The position numbers and the translations under genes are program-made. A stretch of 64,000 bases of DNA from Agrobacterium vitis (GTDB lineage Bacteria; Pseudomonadota; Alphaproteobacteria; Rhizobiales; Rhizobiaceae): positions 1,346,501-1,410,500 of the forward strand of contig NZ_AP023272.1 in NCBI RefSeq assembly GCF_013426735.1. The letters are read 5' to 3'. The notes under the pieces were generated by a model, which saw nothing but the letters and a program-made list of their open reading frames with translations, was not told the DNA's origin and did not search any database. This document shows positions 63,462 to 64,000 of the stretch, piece by piece; within the stretch, counting starts at the first letter, position 1; the number at the start of each line of letters is the position of its first letter.

Positions 63462-64000
63462 ATGAAATCGGCAAATGGTCCGTTGCGGGTCGGAATTGGT
63501 GGGCCGGTCGGCTCAGGCAAGACGGCACTGACGGAAAAGCTGTGCAAGGCGATGCGTGACCGCTATTCGGTGGCCGTCGTCACCAATGATATCTACACCC
63601 GTGAGGATGCCGACGCTTTGATCCGCATGCAAGCGCTGTCTTCTGACCGGGTGGTGGGCGTTGAGACCGGCGGCTGTCCGCATACGGCGATCCGGGAGGA
63701 TGCGTCAATCAATCTCCAGGCGATTGCCTCACTGAATGAGCGCATTCCCGATCTCGACGTGATTTTCATCGAATCCGGTGGCGACAATCTGGCCGCGACC
63801 TTTTCGCCCGATCTGGCTGATGTGACGATCTATGTAATCTCGGTCTGTCAGGGCGAGGAAATTCCCCGCAAAGGCGGGCCAGGCATTACCCGCTCGGATC
63901 TACTGGTCATCAACAAGAAGGATCTGGCACCCTATGTCGAGGTGGATCTCGATGTGATGGATCGCGATGCGGCGCGTATGCGCGAGGCCCGTCCGCATGT
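63462..64000 (+). CDS. ureG: Urease accessory GTPase UreG (partial, runs off right edge)
   Basis: The first 179 residues of UreG: Walker [13 protein letters not shown], the Cys-Pro-His nickel motif in [11 protein letters not shown] and the NKxD motif (INKKDL). It hydrolyses GTP to drive nickel into urease. AAGGGG lies before the ATG at 63462. The frame is open to the last base, so the stop is beyond the window. Confidence 0.95.
   Translation, partial: MKSANGPLRVGIGGPVGSGKTALTEKLCKAMRDRYSVAVVTNDIYTREDADALIRMQALSSDRVVGVETGGCPHTAIREDASINLQAIASLNERIPDLDVIFIESGGDNLAATFSPDLADVTIYVISVCQGEEIPRKGGPGITRSDLLVINKKDLAPYVEVDLDVMDRDAARMREARPH

Overview
The window is a GC-rich alphaproteobacterial chromosome segment, most consistent with the Rhizobiaceae (Agrobacterium/Allorhizobium/Rhizobium type). 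The main evidence is the ChpT-CtrA-SciP cell-cycle cluster with GANTC (CcrM) sites, a MinCDE operon preceded by a consensus CtrA box, an EipA (DUF1134) gene, a heme oxygenase-bacteriophytochrome operon, and a rhizobial-style urease cluster with extra small genes between the subunits. The species assignment is an inference. I see no tRNA, rRNA, CRISPR array, IS element or prophage.

Layout. 1-4.4 kb: an unrecognised partial gene, an MFS transporter, an ArsB/NhaD-type permease, an NTF2-like protein and an immunity-like protein. 4.4-10.5 kb: a ~148-nt hairpin, rpoH, a FAD oxidoreductase, an RluD-type pseudouridine synthase, a TrmH-type methyltransferase and two small proteins. 10.6-15.5 kb: the cell-cycle block (eipA, chpT, an atypical receiver, ctrA, fliJ, sciP) with candidate CtrA boxes and six GANTC sites upstream of ctrA. 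16-21.5 kb: a polyisoprenyl-phosphate sugar transferase, a DUF2793 protein, cysQ/cysC, and a Bcr/CflA pump next to a TetR regulator with two tandem operators. 22.6-28.2 kb: a full branched-chain amino-acid ABC operon (livHMGF, a small membrane protein, livJ). 28.4-30.4 kb: minCDE.

30.5-35.7 kb is an accessory (defence/toxin-antitoxin) island. It holds an AT-rich DUF262 + HEPN pair, a MazEF pair with a palindromic operator, a run of tandem hairpins, several repeat elements, a P-loop NTPase, and an MqsR/MqsA-like pair. That last pair is bracketed by a 34-bp direct repeat derived from the 3' end of the adjacent LuxR-type regulator gene.

35.7-63.5 kb reads as a nitrogen-salvage region with a light-sensing operon inside it. 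An NCS1-transporter/cysteine-cluster/histidine-kinase/receiver fusion sits with a LuxR-type regulator. An LpxO-like hydroxylase and bphO-bphP follow, then urtABCDE (urea ABC transporter). A 7-2-7 TAC...GTA palindrome upstream of urtA is a plausible target of the LuxR-type regulator. Two tandem PHB-depolymerase-like esterases follow, then ureD-ureA-(DUF1272)-ureB-(LprI-like)-(GT29-like)-ureC. Four unrelated genes (hypothetical, glycosyltransferase, peroxiredoxin, diguanylate cyclase) separate ureC from ureE-ureF-ureG, and ureG runs off the right edge. Uptake of urea by Urt and its hydrolysis by urease would supply ammonium.
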